A stretch of DNA of 64,000 bases from Bradyrhizobium sp. CB1717 (GCF_029714325.1 NZ_CP121666.1:248001-312000), one strand, 5' to 3'. Shown: positions 53,774 through 63,892, counted from the first letter of the stretch. Numbers and translations are program-made. The notes: generated from the sequence alone by a model not told the origin.

Positions 53774-55021
53774 TTACGGCTTGCTCAAAGCCGCCAGCAC
53801 CTCCCGCGCCGCCCGCTCACCACCATCCCGCGCGCCATGCGCTGTCGTGAAGAAGGTCGGCGACGTCGCCTCGCCGGCGAAGAACAGCCGTCCATCCACC
53901 GGCGCGGCCAGCACCGCGCGATCTCCCGCATGCCCCGGCAGCGCGTGCGAATAGGAGCCGCGTGCAAACGGATCACTCGCCCAGCGCGATTCGTACAGCG
54001 GCTTTAGCTTGCGCCTGATATCGTTGCCGAGGAAACCCGCGATCTCGTCGATGCTGTGCGCGGCGATGGCGCCTTCGCCGGAATCTTCCAGCGCGCGGGC
54101 AAAGCTGCCGCCGAAGAATCCTTCGATGCAGGGCTGGCCGAACGGGCGGATGTGATAGGTGCCCATCTCCGTGCGCATGGTGGCGCCGCGCAGGTTTGCT
54201 TCTTTCGGGAAGGCTTCGGCATCCTCGAGCGCCAGCGTCACCTTGTCGTCGACGCCGAGCGGCAGGCCGGCGGCGGCATCGACCTTGGCGGGGAGCGGCG
54301 GCGAGAAGCGGATGGCCTCATCGGCCATGAGATTGGTCGGCACTGTGACGATCACCTTGCCGGCATCCAGCGTGCCCCGCGACGTCTCGATGCGGATGCG
54401 CTTTCCCGAATGATCGATCAGCGTGACGTTGCAGCTCAGCGCCAGCGGGCAGGGCGCGCCATAGGCCGCAACAAGCGCGCCATAACCGCGACGGACGCGC
54501 CAGTTGAGGTTGGTGTCCTCATAGGCGTCCCAGTCCAGCGTCGACATATCCTTCAGCTCGCAGCCGTTGATATAGGTCGAGATCGCATCGATCATCGGAT
54601 TCCAGCGATTGCCAGGCTCCAGGCTCAGGCTCGCGGGCTCGTCCTTGCCCTTCTGCGCGGCTTTCCACATGCGCTCGTAGAACGCATCCATCGCGCGCAT
54701 GAAGTCGTCGCGCTCGCTTTGCGGAAACGCATTGCCGTAGGCGCGCTCGCGCCAGGGCGGCAGGTCTTTGTTGAGCTCGAAACCGAGCTGCTTGGCGATT
54801 GCGACGAAGGAATTCTTGTCGGCGGAATGCAGCCAGCCGCAGCCGACGTCGAAGGTCACCTCGGGCGAGGCCTGCACCGTCCAGGCGCGGCCGCCGAGCC
54901 TATCGCGGGCCTCCAGCACGATCACGGAGAGGCCGGAGCCATCAAGCGCATGCGCGGCGCCGAGGCCGGCTGCACCGGCACCGATGATCGCGACGTCAAC
55001 GGAGGAGGGCAGGGAGGTCAT
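53774..55021 (-). CDS. FAD-dependent amine oxidase
   Basis: A 415-residue flavin-containing amine oxidase. The dinucleotide motif DVAIIGAGAAGLGAAHALDG at 9-28, LEARDRLGGRAWT and FDVGCGWLHSADKN bind FAD. The C-terminal RLFFAGEATSPTFFTTAHGA is the family's FAD-proximal seal. It would oxidise a primary or polyamine with O2 to aldehyde, ammonia and hydrogen peroxide. No clear signal peptide, so probably cytoplasmic. Monocistronic. Confidence 0.92.
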   Translation of the reverse strand: MTSLPSSVDVAIIGAGAAGLGAAHALDGSGLSVIVLEARDRLGGRAWTVQASPEVTFDVGCGWLHSADKNSFVAIAKQLGFELNKDLPPWRERAYGNAFPQSERDDFMRAMDAFYERMWKAAQKGKDEPASLSLEPGNRWNPMIDAISTYINGCELKDMSTLDWDAYEDTNLNWRVRRGYGALVAAYGAPCPLALSCNVTLIDHSGKRIRIETSRGTLDAGKVIVTVPTNLMADEAIRFSPPLPAKVDAAAGLPLGVDDKVTLALEDAEAFPKEANLRGATMRTEMGTYHIRPFGQPCIEGFFGGSFARALEDSGEGAIAAHSIDEIAGFLGNDIRRKLKPLYESRWASDPFARGSYSHALPGHAGDRAVLAAPVDGRLFFAGEATSPTFFTTAHGARDGGERAAREVLAALSKP

Positions 55022-55077
55022 GGGCGGGCTCTAGCACGTTCGGAATGTGCGCTAAAGCCACCACAAGTCGGCTGTCA

Positions 55078-55196
55078 TCACCCGCCTTGTGCGCAATTGC
55101 GCACTGGAGCGGGTGATCCAGTATTCCAGAGGCAGTCGTTATAGAGCCGAGAAGCCGCGGCGTACTGGATGCCCCGGTCAAGCCGGGACATGACAG
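55078..55196. repeat. Palindromic repeat, CATCACCCGC..GGGTGAT and CCGGTCAAGCCGGGACATGAC
   Basis: Contains an inverted pair ATCACCCGCC/GGGTGAT with a following CCCCGGTCAAGCCGGG hairpin. The latter is related to the repeats at 5558 and 36832. Confidence 0.65.
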
Positions 55197-55209
55197 TCGT
55201 TGAGTTTCG

Positions 55210-55297
55210 TAGGCTGGGCAAAGGCGCTCTTGCGCCGTGCCACCGTTGCCTACGAGGCTATCAAGTGGTGGGCACGCTTGCGCTTTGCCCACCCTGC
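55210..55297. repeat. Palindromic repeat GGCTGGGCAAAGGCGC.. / ..GCGCTTTGCCCACC
   Basis: A diverged copy of the 26368 family. It lies just downstream of the typA stop and may end its transcript. Confidence 0.8.
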
Positions 55298-55317
55298 GGC
55301 ACTGAGGCGCGGCGGCC

Positions 55318-57144
<1,827 letters not shown>

Positions 57145-57254
57145 GTGTGGGCTTCTTTGCGGTCGAACAATGGGTTAAGCGCGATCTCGCCGGTCAGACC
57201 GGGACCTCTTCACGGACAACGCTGGAAACGTGGAAAACGGGGCCTGCTTCGCCC

Positions 57255-57283
57255 AAAAAGGAAGCCCGGTCAGCTCGACCGGG
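57255..57283 (-). terminator. Terminator of the Lgt-like/radical SAM operon
   Basis: CCCGGTC-gagct-GACCGGG (57265-57283) read on the minus strand is followed by CTTCCTTTTTGG. It lies 101 bp after the operon's last stop and about 120 bp before typA begins, so it separates the two. Confidence 0.8.
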
Positions 57284-57383
57284 CACCCTACGCGTTTGCG
57301 CCGCAATATATGCAAAAACCGCCAAAAAACAATGTGTTCTTTGGCCCTTGGTTGACTGAATTTTGTCCGGGAATTCCCGGGGC

Positions 57384-57668
57384 TTAGGGCCGGGTTCCGG
57401 GATGGGTAGGGGCCTTTCGCCCCTTGATCGCCGCCCAGATCAGGACGACGCCCCCGATGCCGACGACCAGCCCCAGGAAGACCAGCGGCGCGATGTCGGA
57501 ATCGATCTTGCCCCCCTCGACCACCGAGGCCCCGCCGAACAGCAGGGCGCAGAGCCCCGGAAGCAGCAGGATCACCCCCGAAATCACCATGAGCGCGGTG
57601 AGGCAGCCGCTGCGTGCCTCGCCGGGCGTCGGGACGGGCGGCAGAAGCGGCGGTGGCGTGTCGCTCAT
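57384..57668 (-). CDS. Small two-helix membrane protein of the Tes-like operon
   Basis: A 94-residue protein: a Pro-rich soluble N-terminus (SDTPPPLLPPVPTPGEARSG), two hydrophobic helices (about 22-46 and 60-81) joined by a charged loop EGGKIDSD, and a basic tail KGRKAPTHPG. No family is recognised. Its ATG overlaps the radical SAM stop codon (ATGA), so it is translationally coupled to that gene. It could be a membrane scaffold for the radical SAM enzyme or the Lgt paralogue, but this is inference. Confidence 0.8.
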   Translation of the reverse strand: MSDTPPPLLPPVPTPGEARSGCLTALMVISGVILLLPGLCALLFGGASVVEGGKIDSDIAPLVFLGLVVGIGGVVLIWAAIKGRKAPTHPGTRP

Positions 57669-59110
57669 CGGGGTGCCTCTTCGCTTTGCCTTGCCTCGCG
57701 ATAAGTCTGCCCTTCGAGCTCGGCGCGAATCCGGCCGATCGCACCGTTCCGGTAGAACAGATTGTAGGTGTCGAACGGAATGATCGCGCCTTGCTCCGTC
57801 ACGAAATGGATGCAGCTGCGCTTGACGTTGCCGACGCAGAAATTGAAGCGGTCGAGAAACTGCACGATGGTGACGCGGAAGACGTTCTCGTAGGAGAGCC
57901 CTTCCGGCACCTGGAAGCTCGGCAGGCAGCACAACAATTCGCAGACGCGCTCGGACGTGTTCAGCGGCCCCGACGACAGCGAGAACAGATCGATGAATTT
58001 CTCCCGCAGCATCGGATATTTTTCCGGGCTGATGGTGTTGGGCATCACCGCAACCAGCTGTTCCTGCGGAATCAGCGAGGTCAGCGGCAGCACCTTCTCG
58101 CCATTGCGCAGGCCGTAGCCGATCGAGATGCTTTCGGGGTTGCAGGGCAGCGGAATCATGTCCTTGTCGCCGAACACGCCGGTCTCGACGACGCGCTTGC
58201 GGATCTCCGAGAGCATGATGCGGTCGGTGGTCTTGTCGAAACTCTCGTTGCGGCCGGCATCCTGCACCGGCTGCAAGGTGACACCGCGCACGCACTTCCA
58301 GGTGAGGGCATGGCGCACGATGTCGCCGATCTCGCCATCGTTGACGCCGCGCTTGATGGTCGCGACCAGCGTGGTCGACACGCCAAAATGCTCGAGATTC
58401 TCCAACGCCTGCTGGCGAATTTTCCGCAAATCCGCGCCGCGCAGGTTGATCAGCGCATCGCGCTGAAGCGAATCGAACTGGAGATAGACCTCCAGCCCGC
58501 GCCTGTTCTCGGCGAGCCGCGCCACAAAATCCTTTTCGCGGGCGATGCGCAGGCCGTTGGTGTTGATCATGACGTGGCGGATCGGGCGGGCGCGCACGGC
58601 GTCCAGGATCTCGAAGAAGTCAGGATGCAGCGTCGGCTCGCCGCCGGAAATCTGCACGAGGTCGGGCTCGCCTTCGCTGGCGACCAGCGCGTCGAGCATC
58701 TTCTCCACCGTCGCGAGCGGGGTGAATTTGGTTCGTGCCGGCGAGGATTCGGCGAAGCAGACCGGGCAGGTGAGATTGCAGTGCTCGGTGATCTCGATCA
58801 GCGCCAGGCAGGAATGCTGCTCGTGGTCGGGACAGAGGCCGCAATCATAGGGACAGCCGAATTCGGTGCGCTGCTGGAATTGCAGCGGCCGGTCGCCCGG
58901 CTTGATGAAGTCCTTGCACTGGCGCCAATAGGCGGCATCCGTCGACACCAGCGTCGACTGCACGCCGTGCTCCTTGCAGCGCTTCTCGTACCAGACCTCG
59001 TTGTCGAGGATCTGGATCTTGGTCGGCACCAGCTTCAGGCAGGTCTCGCAGAGGGATTGGGTCTGGCCCCAGAAGATGTAGGGACGCGGCTTACGCAACG
59101 GTGCGTTCAT
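57665..59110 (-). CDS. Tes-like (COG1964-type) radical SAM enzyme, candidate membrane-lipid-modifying
   Basis: A 481-residue radical SAM protein. N-terminal cysteines: CETC at 21-24, Cys45, Cys65, then CPYDCGLC at 86-93 (CX3CX2C) and the true radical SAM motif CNLTCPVC at 111-118, plus SGGEPT at 155-160. This arrangement, GCPxDCGLCPxH followed by E(I/V)TxxCNLxCPxCFA, is that of COG1964 proteins, the family of archaeal tetraether synthase Tes. Tes joins two lipid chains through sp3 carbons using several Fe-S clusters. Substrate here is unknown. It overlaps the Lgt paralogue by four bases (ATGA) and the small membrane gene by four. ATG at 59110 is chosen. Confidence 0.88.
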   Translation of the reverse strand: MNAPLRKPRPYIFWGQTQSLCETCLKLVPTKIQILDNEVWYEKRCKEHGVQSTLVSTDAAYWRQCKDFIKPGDRPLQFQQRTEFGCPYDCGLCPDHEQHSCLALIEITEHCNLTCPVCFAESSPARTKFTPLATVEKMLDALVASEGEPDLVQISGGEPTLHPDFFEILDAVRARPIRHVMINTNGLRIAREKDFVARLAENRRGLEVYLQFDSLQRDALINLRGADLRKIRQQALENLEHFGVSTTLVATIKRGVNDGEIGDIVRHALTWKCVRGVTLQPVQDAGRNESFDKTTDRIMLSEIRKRVVETGVFGDKDMIPLPCNPESISIGYGLRNGEKVLPLTSLIPQEQLVAVMPNTISPEKYPMLREKFIDLFSLSSGPLNTSERVCELLCCLPSFQVPEGLSYENVFRVTIVQFLDRFNFCVGNVKRSCIHFVTEQGAIIPFDTYNLFYRNGAIGRIRAELEGQTYREARQSEEAPR

Positions 59111-59823
59111 GCAAGTGACTCGTTTTGTAAGCGTCTCGCTTTGGGCGCCGTCGCCAGCATGATTGCGGCATAGAGCAGGATGGACAGCGACAGCAGGTGA
59201 AACAGGGTGAAGGGGCCGATCAGCGTGCCATAGGGCTTGAGGAATTCCCACAGGAAGCGTTGCGCTCCGTAACAGGCGAGCACCAGATAGAATCCATTGG
59301 TGATCGCGAACGTATTCCGGTTCAAGACCGCAAGCACATAGGCAAACGCGAAAAAGCCCATTGCCGCGCTCTCATAGAGCTGCACGGGATGGCGGAGAAC
59401 GGCGTCGCCGAAATCATGAGCCCAGGGCAGCGCTGTCGGCGTGCCATAGGTGAAATCGTCGAGGCCCGCGAAGTAGCAGCCGAGCCGCCCGATCGCGATG
59501 CCGACGGCCAGCGGCAGCGCGAAACGCGCGCCGGTTCGGACCGTGATCCCGGCGGTCCATTTGTAGAGCTCGATCGCCACGATGCCCCCGGCAAGCGCGC
59601 CTTCCACCGAGCGCGCAATGCCGCTCTGCCCCGACAGCCACAGATTGGCGGACCCGAACAGGTAGGCGCCGAGCCCGGCGCCGAACACCAGCGCGGCGAT
59701 ATAGGGCAGCTCGAACGATTGTGCCGGAAACCGCAAGCCGCGTCGTGACAGCCAGGAGAGCGCCGCTGCCGCCGCCAGCCACGCCGCGATGTCGAAGAGA
59801 GTGTGAAGGAAAGCCCCGCTCAT
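59107..59823 (-). CDS. Lgt (prolipoprotein diacylglyceryl transferase) paralogue
   Basis: A 238-residue, multi-helix membrane protein of the Lgt family. GRLGCYFAG at 112-120 corresponds to the GRIGNFINGE signature of Lgt, and RHPVQLYES at 144-152 to the conserved HP-QLYE segment. Position Asn146 of E. coli Lgt is Cys here, the HGGLLG His is missing (SVEGALAGG instead), and the protein is about 50 residues shorter. It is therefore probably not the lipoprotein-modifying enzyme but a relative acting on phospholipid. First gene of the operon, with the radical SAM start inside its stop (ATGA). Confidence 0.85.
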   Translation of the reverse strand: MSGAFLHTLFDIAAWLAAAAALSWLSRRGLRFPAQSFELPYIAALVFGAGLGAYLFGSANLWLSGQSGIARSVEGALAGGIVAIELYKWTAGITVRTGARFALPLAVGIAIGRLGCYFAGLDDFTYGTPTALPWAHDFGDAVLRHPVQLYESAAMGFFAFAYVLAVLNRNTFAITNGFYLVLACYGAQRFLWEFLKPYGTLIGPFTLFHLLSLSILLYAAIMLATAPKARRLQNESLA

Positions 59824-59876
59824 GCCGGGGTCAGTATAGCACGGTCACGTTCGATGGAGTGGCTGCGTCTTATTGT

Positions 59877-60020
59877 GCCCTCTCCCCCTGCGGGAGAGGG
59901 CAGCGACGCTGGTAGACACTAGCGCGCTCGGGTGAGGGGTTTGTCTCCGCGTTTTCCGTGCGGAGAGAGACCCCTCATCCGGCGCTCCGCGCCACCTTCT
60001 TCCACAAGGGGAGAAGGAGA
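59877..60020. repeat. Repeat block with CCCTCTCCCCCTGCGGGAGAGGG and related arms
   Basis: Several inverted arms (CCCTCTCC/GGAGAGGG; GGTGAGGGGT/ACCCCTCATCC; CTCCGCG/CGCGGAG-like) in succession. No gene is visible in this stretch. Confidence 0.7.
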
Positions 60021-60031
60021 ACACGCAGCCT

Positions 60032-60796
60032 CTACCCGGCCTGCCGCTCCTCGGTCGGATACACCCCGCGCAGCACCTCCTCGAAATGCATCTTCACGGC
60101 GTCATTGCACAGGCAGGCGCGCAGCTTCAGGCCGTCGCGGTTGCGGACCAGGATCGATCCGCGCCGCGTGTCGAGCACGCCTTCGGCCCTGAACGACTGG
60201 AGCACGCGGCTCGCATAGCTGCGCCCGACCCCGAGCAGCGTCGCGAGCTGCTCATGCGTCAACGGCACGCTGCTCTCGTCGCCGGTCCGCTCCATTGCAG
60301 CCAAAATCCATTTCGCCGTGCGCTGCTCGATCGAGTGGATGGCGTTGCAGGCGGTGGACTGGAAGATCTGCGCCAGCATGCAGTCGGCGTAGCGGACGAA
60401 AATGTTGCGTAGCGACGCCGAGCGCAGCTTGGCTGCTTCGAGCTTGGCGACATGGATGCGTGCAAACGGACCGCCGAACTTGACGCAGATGCGGGTGTAG
60501 GCCGGCAGGAAACCTTCGCTGACGATGCCGCCCACCGCACCCTCGCGGCCGACCAGGATCGTCTCGACGTCGCGGCCGTCCTCATTGGGCACAAGAAAGG
60601 TCGCGAGCGCCGGTCCGCAGGGGAAGTGGACGACCTGGACGTCATCGCCGGGATTGTAGAGCAACTGGTTCGCGGCGGAGTCTTCGACGGTGACGTATTG
60701 CGCGAGCAGCGCATAGTCCGCCTGGTTCAAGCGCCGCAGCAGATTGTTGGCCGGTCGGCTTTCGACCTCGCTCGTCTTGTCGATGCGCGCATCCAT
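60032..60796 (-). CDS. Crp/Fnr family transcriptional regulator
   Basis: A 254-residue regulator with an N-terminal cNMP-binding-like beta barrel (about 15-130), a dimerisation helix (about 131-160, LRNIFVRYADCMLAQIFQST) and a C-terminal helix-turn-helix (178-204: PLTHEQLATLLGVGRSYASR). The recognition helix GRSYASRVLQ lacks the Glu used by CRP. There is no N-terminal cysteine cluster as in FNR. Start: ATG at 60796 with CAGGGG six bases upstream; ATG at 60823 is an alternative. A perfect EcfG promoter lies upstream. It is divergent from a lone receiver gene. Confidence 0.92.
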   Translation of the reverse strand: MDARIDKTSEVESRPANNLLRRLNQADYALLAQYVTVEDSAANQLLYNPGDDVQVVHFPCGPALATFLVPNEDGRDVETILVGREGAVGGIVSEGFLPAYTRICVKFGGPFARIHVAKLEAAKLRSASLRNIFVRYADCMLAQIFQSTACNAIHSIEQRTAKWILAAMERTGDESSVPLTHEQLATLLGVGRSYASRVLQSFRAEGVLDTRRGSILVRNRDGLKLRACLCNDAVKMHFEEVLRGVYPTEERQAG

Positions 60797-60870
60797 CGTG
60801 AACCCCTGTTCTCCTTTCCACATTAGCGAGTTCCGTCCATTTCCTGTGTGCACAAGTGGACAGACTGGAG

Positions 60871-60896
60871 AACGGCGATGTGGTGGGTTTCGTTCC
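60871..60896 (-). promoter_or_regulatory. EcfG-type general stress promoter of the Crp/Fnr gene
   Basis: On the minus strand GGAAC (60896-60892) and CGTT (60874-60871) are separated by exactly 17 bp, matching the alphaproteobacterial EcfG consensus GGAAC-N16/17-CGTT. The -10 lies 75 bp before the ATG at 60796. Confidence 0.75.
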
Positions 60897-60977
60897 GGGA
60901 ACCCTCCGATGCGCTGGGCGCAGGCATCGTGTCGCGGCAGTCCTGATCCGAAAAAACCTCACGCAGAAGATGCGATC

Positions 60978-61358
60978 ATGGCACCCGCACTTTCCAATGG
61001 CTCAGGCCGGCCCGCCGATGTCCTGATCGTCGAAGACGATCCGATCATTGCGATCGATTTTGAGGATCGGCTCATCGGATTCGGTGTGACGAGCGTGCGG
61101 AGCGTCGGCTCGGTGACGCAGGCGCTGGAGGCAATCGCAAAGCACGCTCCCGACTTTGCGCTGCTCGATGTCGAGCTGATCCGCGAGACGAGCTTTGCGA
61201 TCGCCGAGCGGCTGGTCGCGCTGAAGATTCCGTTCGTCTTCGTCACCGGCTACGGTGCCGACGCGCGGATTCCGCCCGAATTCGCCGGCCAGCCGCGCCT
61301 GCAAAAGCCGTGCTCGAGCGACGCGCTGGAGGCGGCGCTACAGGTGCGGGGTACCTGA
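60978..61358 (+). CDS. Single-domain response regulator (lone receiver)
   Basis: A 126-residue receiver domain without output domain. Acidic pocket Glu19-Asp20-Asp21 (VEDDP), phospho-acceptor Asp64 in LLDVEL, Thr90 in FVTGYG and Lys110 in LQKPC are all present, so it can be phosphorylated. The kinase is not adjacent. AGAAGA precedes the ATG at 60978. It may feed the stress signalling of the neighbouring Crp/Fnr or PhyR-type network (inference). It is close to the small receivers of the alphaproteobacterial stress pathway in size. Confidence 0.92.
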   Translation: MAPALSNGSGRPADVLIVEDDPIIAIDFEDRLIGFGVTSVRSVGSVTQALEAIAKHAPDFALLDVELIRETSFAIAERLVALKIPFVFVTGYGADARIPPEFAGQPRLQKPCSSDALEAALQVRGT

Positions 61359-61362
61359 CGGC

Positions 61363-62076
61363 CTATTTGCCGGAGCGAATGCAGAGCTCGGCGAGGTCAC
61401 TCTCGACGCCCTTGAAGAATGTGTGCGGAAGCGGCGGCGGCGATGAGGCCTTCTTGATCGCCGCACTCTGCGCAATCGCCTGTTGATCGGACAATTGCAG
61501 GAAACGTTTCAGCGCCTTCGAACGACCCTTGCCGGCGAACCTCTCCAACCGTTCTTCAGTTGCATCGGTCGGATTGAGACGGAGCAGGGCTTCGTTGCCG
61601 GTCTCCAATGGATAGACCGCTCCAAGCTTCACGCGCGCGATCACGTTGTAGCGGTCGAAATGCTCGAAGATCAAATCCAGGATCTTCGCCTGACGTATCG
61701 GCTCCTCCATCGCGAGATAGCGCTTCACGTCCGGATTGCTCTTAAGGCTTTCCAATTCGGCTGCGCCGGCAAATGGATTGTCGGAGTTCTGCCGGTCGAT
61801 GAACGCCGATGCGCCTTCCAGCATGCGCGTGCCCCATGTGATGACGATGTCGCGGCCGCGCGGTCCGAGCTGATCGGCAGCTAACCCCTTGTCCGTCAGG
61901 CATGCCGGATCGGCGCTCGCGCGCAGTGACTTGCCAAGTTCGGCGGTCAGCGCCTTGCCATAGGGCGAGGCGAAGGCTTCGCGCACCAGCGTTGCCTTGT
62001 CCTGGCTCTGCGCCCATGTCGGGGACGCTGCGCCCAGCAGGAGCGCGATCACGAACGTTCGGCGGCTGAACGGCAC
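61363..62076 (-). CDS. Exported hypothetical protein with Tat-like signal
   Basis: A 237-residue protein beginning MPFSRRTFVIALLLGAAS, a twin-arginine-type signal with cleavage near TWA-QS. The mature part is helical (KALTAELGKSLRASADPACL, RRLEGASAFIDRQN-like segments) with two cysteines at ACLTDKG and ELCIRS near the end. No family is recognised. It ends five bases from the receiver stop (convergent) and follows PhoD on the same strand with a 115-bp gap. Confidence 0.75.
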   Translation of the reverse strand: MPFSRRTFVIALLLGAASPTWAQSQDKATLVREAFASPYGKALTAELGKSLRASADPACLTDKGLAADQLGPRGRDIVITWGTRMLEGASAFIDRQNSDNPFAGAAELESLKSNPDVKRYLAMEEPIRQAKILDLIFEHFDRYNVIARVKLGAVYPLETGNEALLRLNPTDATEERLERFAGKGRSKALKRFLQLSDQQAIAQSAAIKKASSPPPLPHTFFKGVESDLAELCIRSGK

Positions 62077-62191
62077 GGCTGCAACTCGAAAATGGCTCGG
62101 ACGGCATCAGGCCCTCGAAAATGCGCGGGCGCCTGCAATTGTCGTCCGGGCCGGCCGGATGGTTCACGGCCATCCGGCTTCAAATTGGCCG

Positions 62192-63733
62192 TCAGGCAAG
62201 CTTTGGATCGAGCGTGGTCGACCACAGCGCGACGTCGGCGCGGTCGCGCAAGGTCACCGTCATCTGGCCGGACGCGCCGTCGATCCTGACGTGACCGAAG
62301 AACTGCATGCCCGCTGACGGCGGTAGGTTCTGGCTGTCCTTGCCCGGCGCCTTGACGAAGCGCACCTCGGGCCCAAAGGTGTTGTCGAGCGCGTTGGGTC
62401 CGAACGTGCCGGCGTGCAGCGGACCCGAGACGAATTCCCAGAACGGCTCGAACTCCTGGAATTGCGCCTTGTTCGGATCGTAATAATGCGCGGCGGCGTA
62501 ATGCACGTCCGCCGTCAGCCACACCGTGTTGCTGATCGGTGCCGTCTTGATGAAGCGGAGGATGTCGGCGATCTCGAACTCGCGGCCGCGCACCGGTCCG
62601 TCGCCCTGCGCAATGGCTTCCGAGCCGCCCTGCGGCGTGTCCGAGACGATCAGGCTGATAGGCATGTCGGACGCGATCACCTTCCATGTCGCGCGCGAAT
62701 TCAAAAGGCCGCGCTTGAGCCAGGCGATCTGGTTCGGGCCGAGGAAGTAGCTGGCGGGACCGTAGGCAGTTTCGAGATTGGCGCCGTTCGGGCCGCGATA
62801 GCTGCGCTCGTCGAGCACGAACACGTCGAGATGCGGTCCGTAAGAGATCTGGCGGTAGACGCGGCCTGGCTCATTGATGCTTTCCCGCATCGGGTACATC
62901 TCATGGAAGGCGCGGCCCGCGCGAGCTGCGAGCAGCTCGATGTCGCGCACCTTGTAGGCGGCGGGCAGCTCTTTCGACAGCGACCAGTTGTTGGTCACCT
63001 CGTGGTCGTCCCACTGCACGAAGATCGGCACCTCGGCATTGAAGGCACGGAGATTGTCATCGGTGAGATTGTATTTGTGCGCGGCGCGGTACTCGTCCAG
63101 CGTCTCGGCGACCTTGGCCTTCTCGGGAGCCGTGACGTTCTTCCAGATCTTGCCGTCGGCGAGCTTCACCTCGGATGCAATGGGACCGTCGGCATAGATC
63201 GTGTCGCCCGAGTGCAGGAAGAAGTCGGGACGGTGCTTGCGCATCGCCGCGAAGGTGAACATGCCGCCGTCGTCAGGGTTGATGCCCCAGCCCTGGCCTG
63301 CGACGTCGCCGCCCCAGACGAAGCTGACGTCGCGGCGGTCGGCCGGCGCGGTGCGGAAGCGGCCGACGACGGACTCGCCCTCGACCGCGCTGTGCGAGAG
63401 ATCGCGGAAGCGGACGCGATAGAAGATGTCCTGTCCGCCCGGCAGGTTCTCGATCAGCATCTTCGCGGTGAAGTCGCTCTCGGGCAGCGCCGCGATCGGC
63501 GGCAGCGCGCGGACGTCCTTGAAGGACTCGGTCGTCGCCACCTCGACCAGCATCTGCGATGGACGGTCGGCGCGCGCCCACACCACCCCGCCGTCGACGG
63601 TGACGTCGCCCGACTGCACGCCGTGAGTGACCGCCGGCCGGTCGGCTGCACGCGACAGATAGGGCATTGCGATGGCGCCGAGCGAGCCAGCGCCGGTCGT
63701 GAGGAAACGGCGGCGGGAGAATTTGATGTTCAT
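62192..63733 (-). CDS. phoD: Alkaline phosphatase D (PhoD family), Tat-exported
   Basis: A 513-residue PhoD-like phosphodiesterase/phosphatase. N-terminal SRRRFLTTGAGSLGAIAMP is a Tat signal. Domains: an N-terminal beta domain (THGVQSGDVTVDGGVVWAR), then the metallophosphatase core with metal ligands in VWGGDVAGQG, HSGDTIYADGP, QWDDHEVTNNW and LTADVHYAAAHYYD. It hydrolyses phosphodiesters in the periplasm to release phosphate. No Pho box was searched. Gene flow with the 61363 gene suggests one transcript. Confidence 0.93.
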   Translation of the reverse strand: MNIKFSRRRFLTTGAGSLGAIAMPYLSRAADRPAVTHGVQSGDVTVDGGVVWARADRPSQMLVEVATTESFKDVRALPPIAALPESDFTAKMLIENLPGGQDIFYRVRFRDLSHSAVEGESVVGRFRTAPADRRDVSFVWGGDVAGQGWGINPDDGGMFTFAAMRKHRPDFFLHSGDTIYADGPIASEVKLADGKIWKNVTAPEKAKVAETLDEYRAAHKYNLTDDNLRAFNAEVPIFVQWDDHEVTNNWSLSKELPAAYKVRDIELLAARAGRAFHEMYPMRESINEPGRVYRQISYGPHLDVFVLDERSYRGPNGANLETAYGPASYFLGPNQIAWLKRGLLNSRATWKVIASDMPISLIVSDTPQGGSEAIAQGDGPVRGREFEIADILRFIKTAPISNTVWLTADVHYAAAHYYDPNKAQFQEFEPFWEFVSGPLHAGTFGPNALDNTFGPEVRFVKAPGKDSQNLPPSAGMQFFGHVRIDGASGQMTVTLRDRADVALWSTTLDPKLA

Positions 63734-63763
63734 GGCTGGCTCGCGGGCTGGCGATCTTGCGCT

Positions 63764-63842
63764 GTCGTTCCGGGATGGTCCGAAGGACCAGACCCGGAAT
63801 CTCGAGATTCCGGGTACGCGCCCTGCGCGCCCCGGAATGACG
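63764..63842. repeat. Palindromic repeat TCGTTCCGGGATGG.. / ..CCCCGGAATGACGG
   Basis: Family member of 10896 and 49011, with CCCGGAATCTCGAGATTCCGGG as the central palindrome split over two arms. Confidence 0.8.
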
Positions 63843-63892
63843 GTGGAAGCTATATTGAGACAATGTGACGCAGCAATAACGCGGGCAAACCC

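Noticed and set aside
62414..63868. Plus-strand frame of 484 residues opposite phoD
   Set aside because: Shadow of PhoD; also runs into an intergenic repeat.
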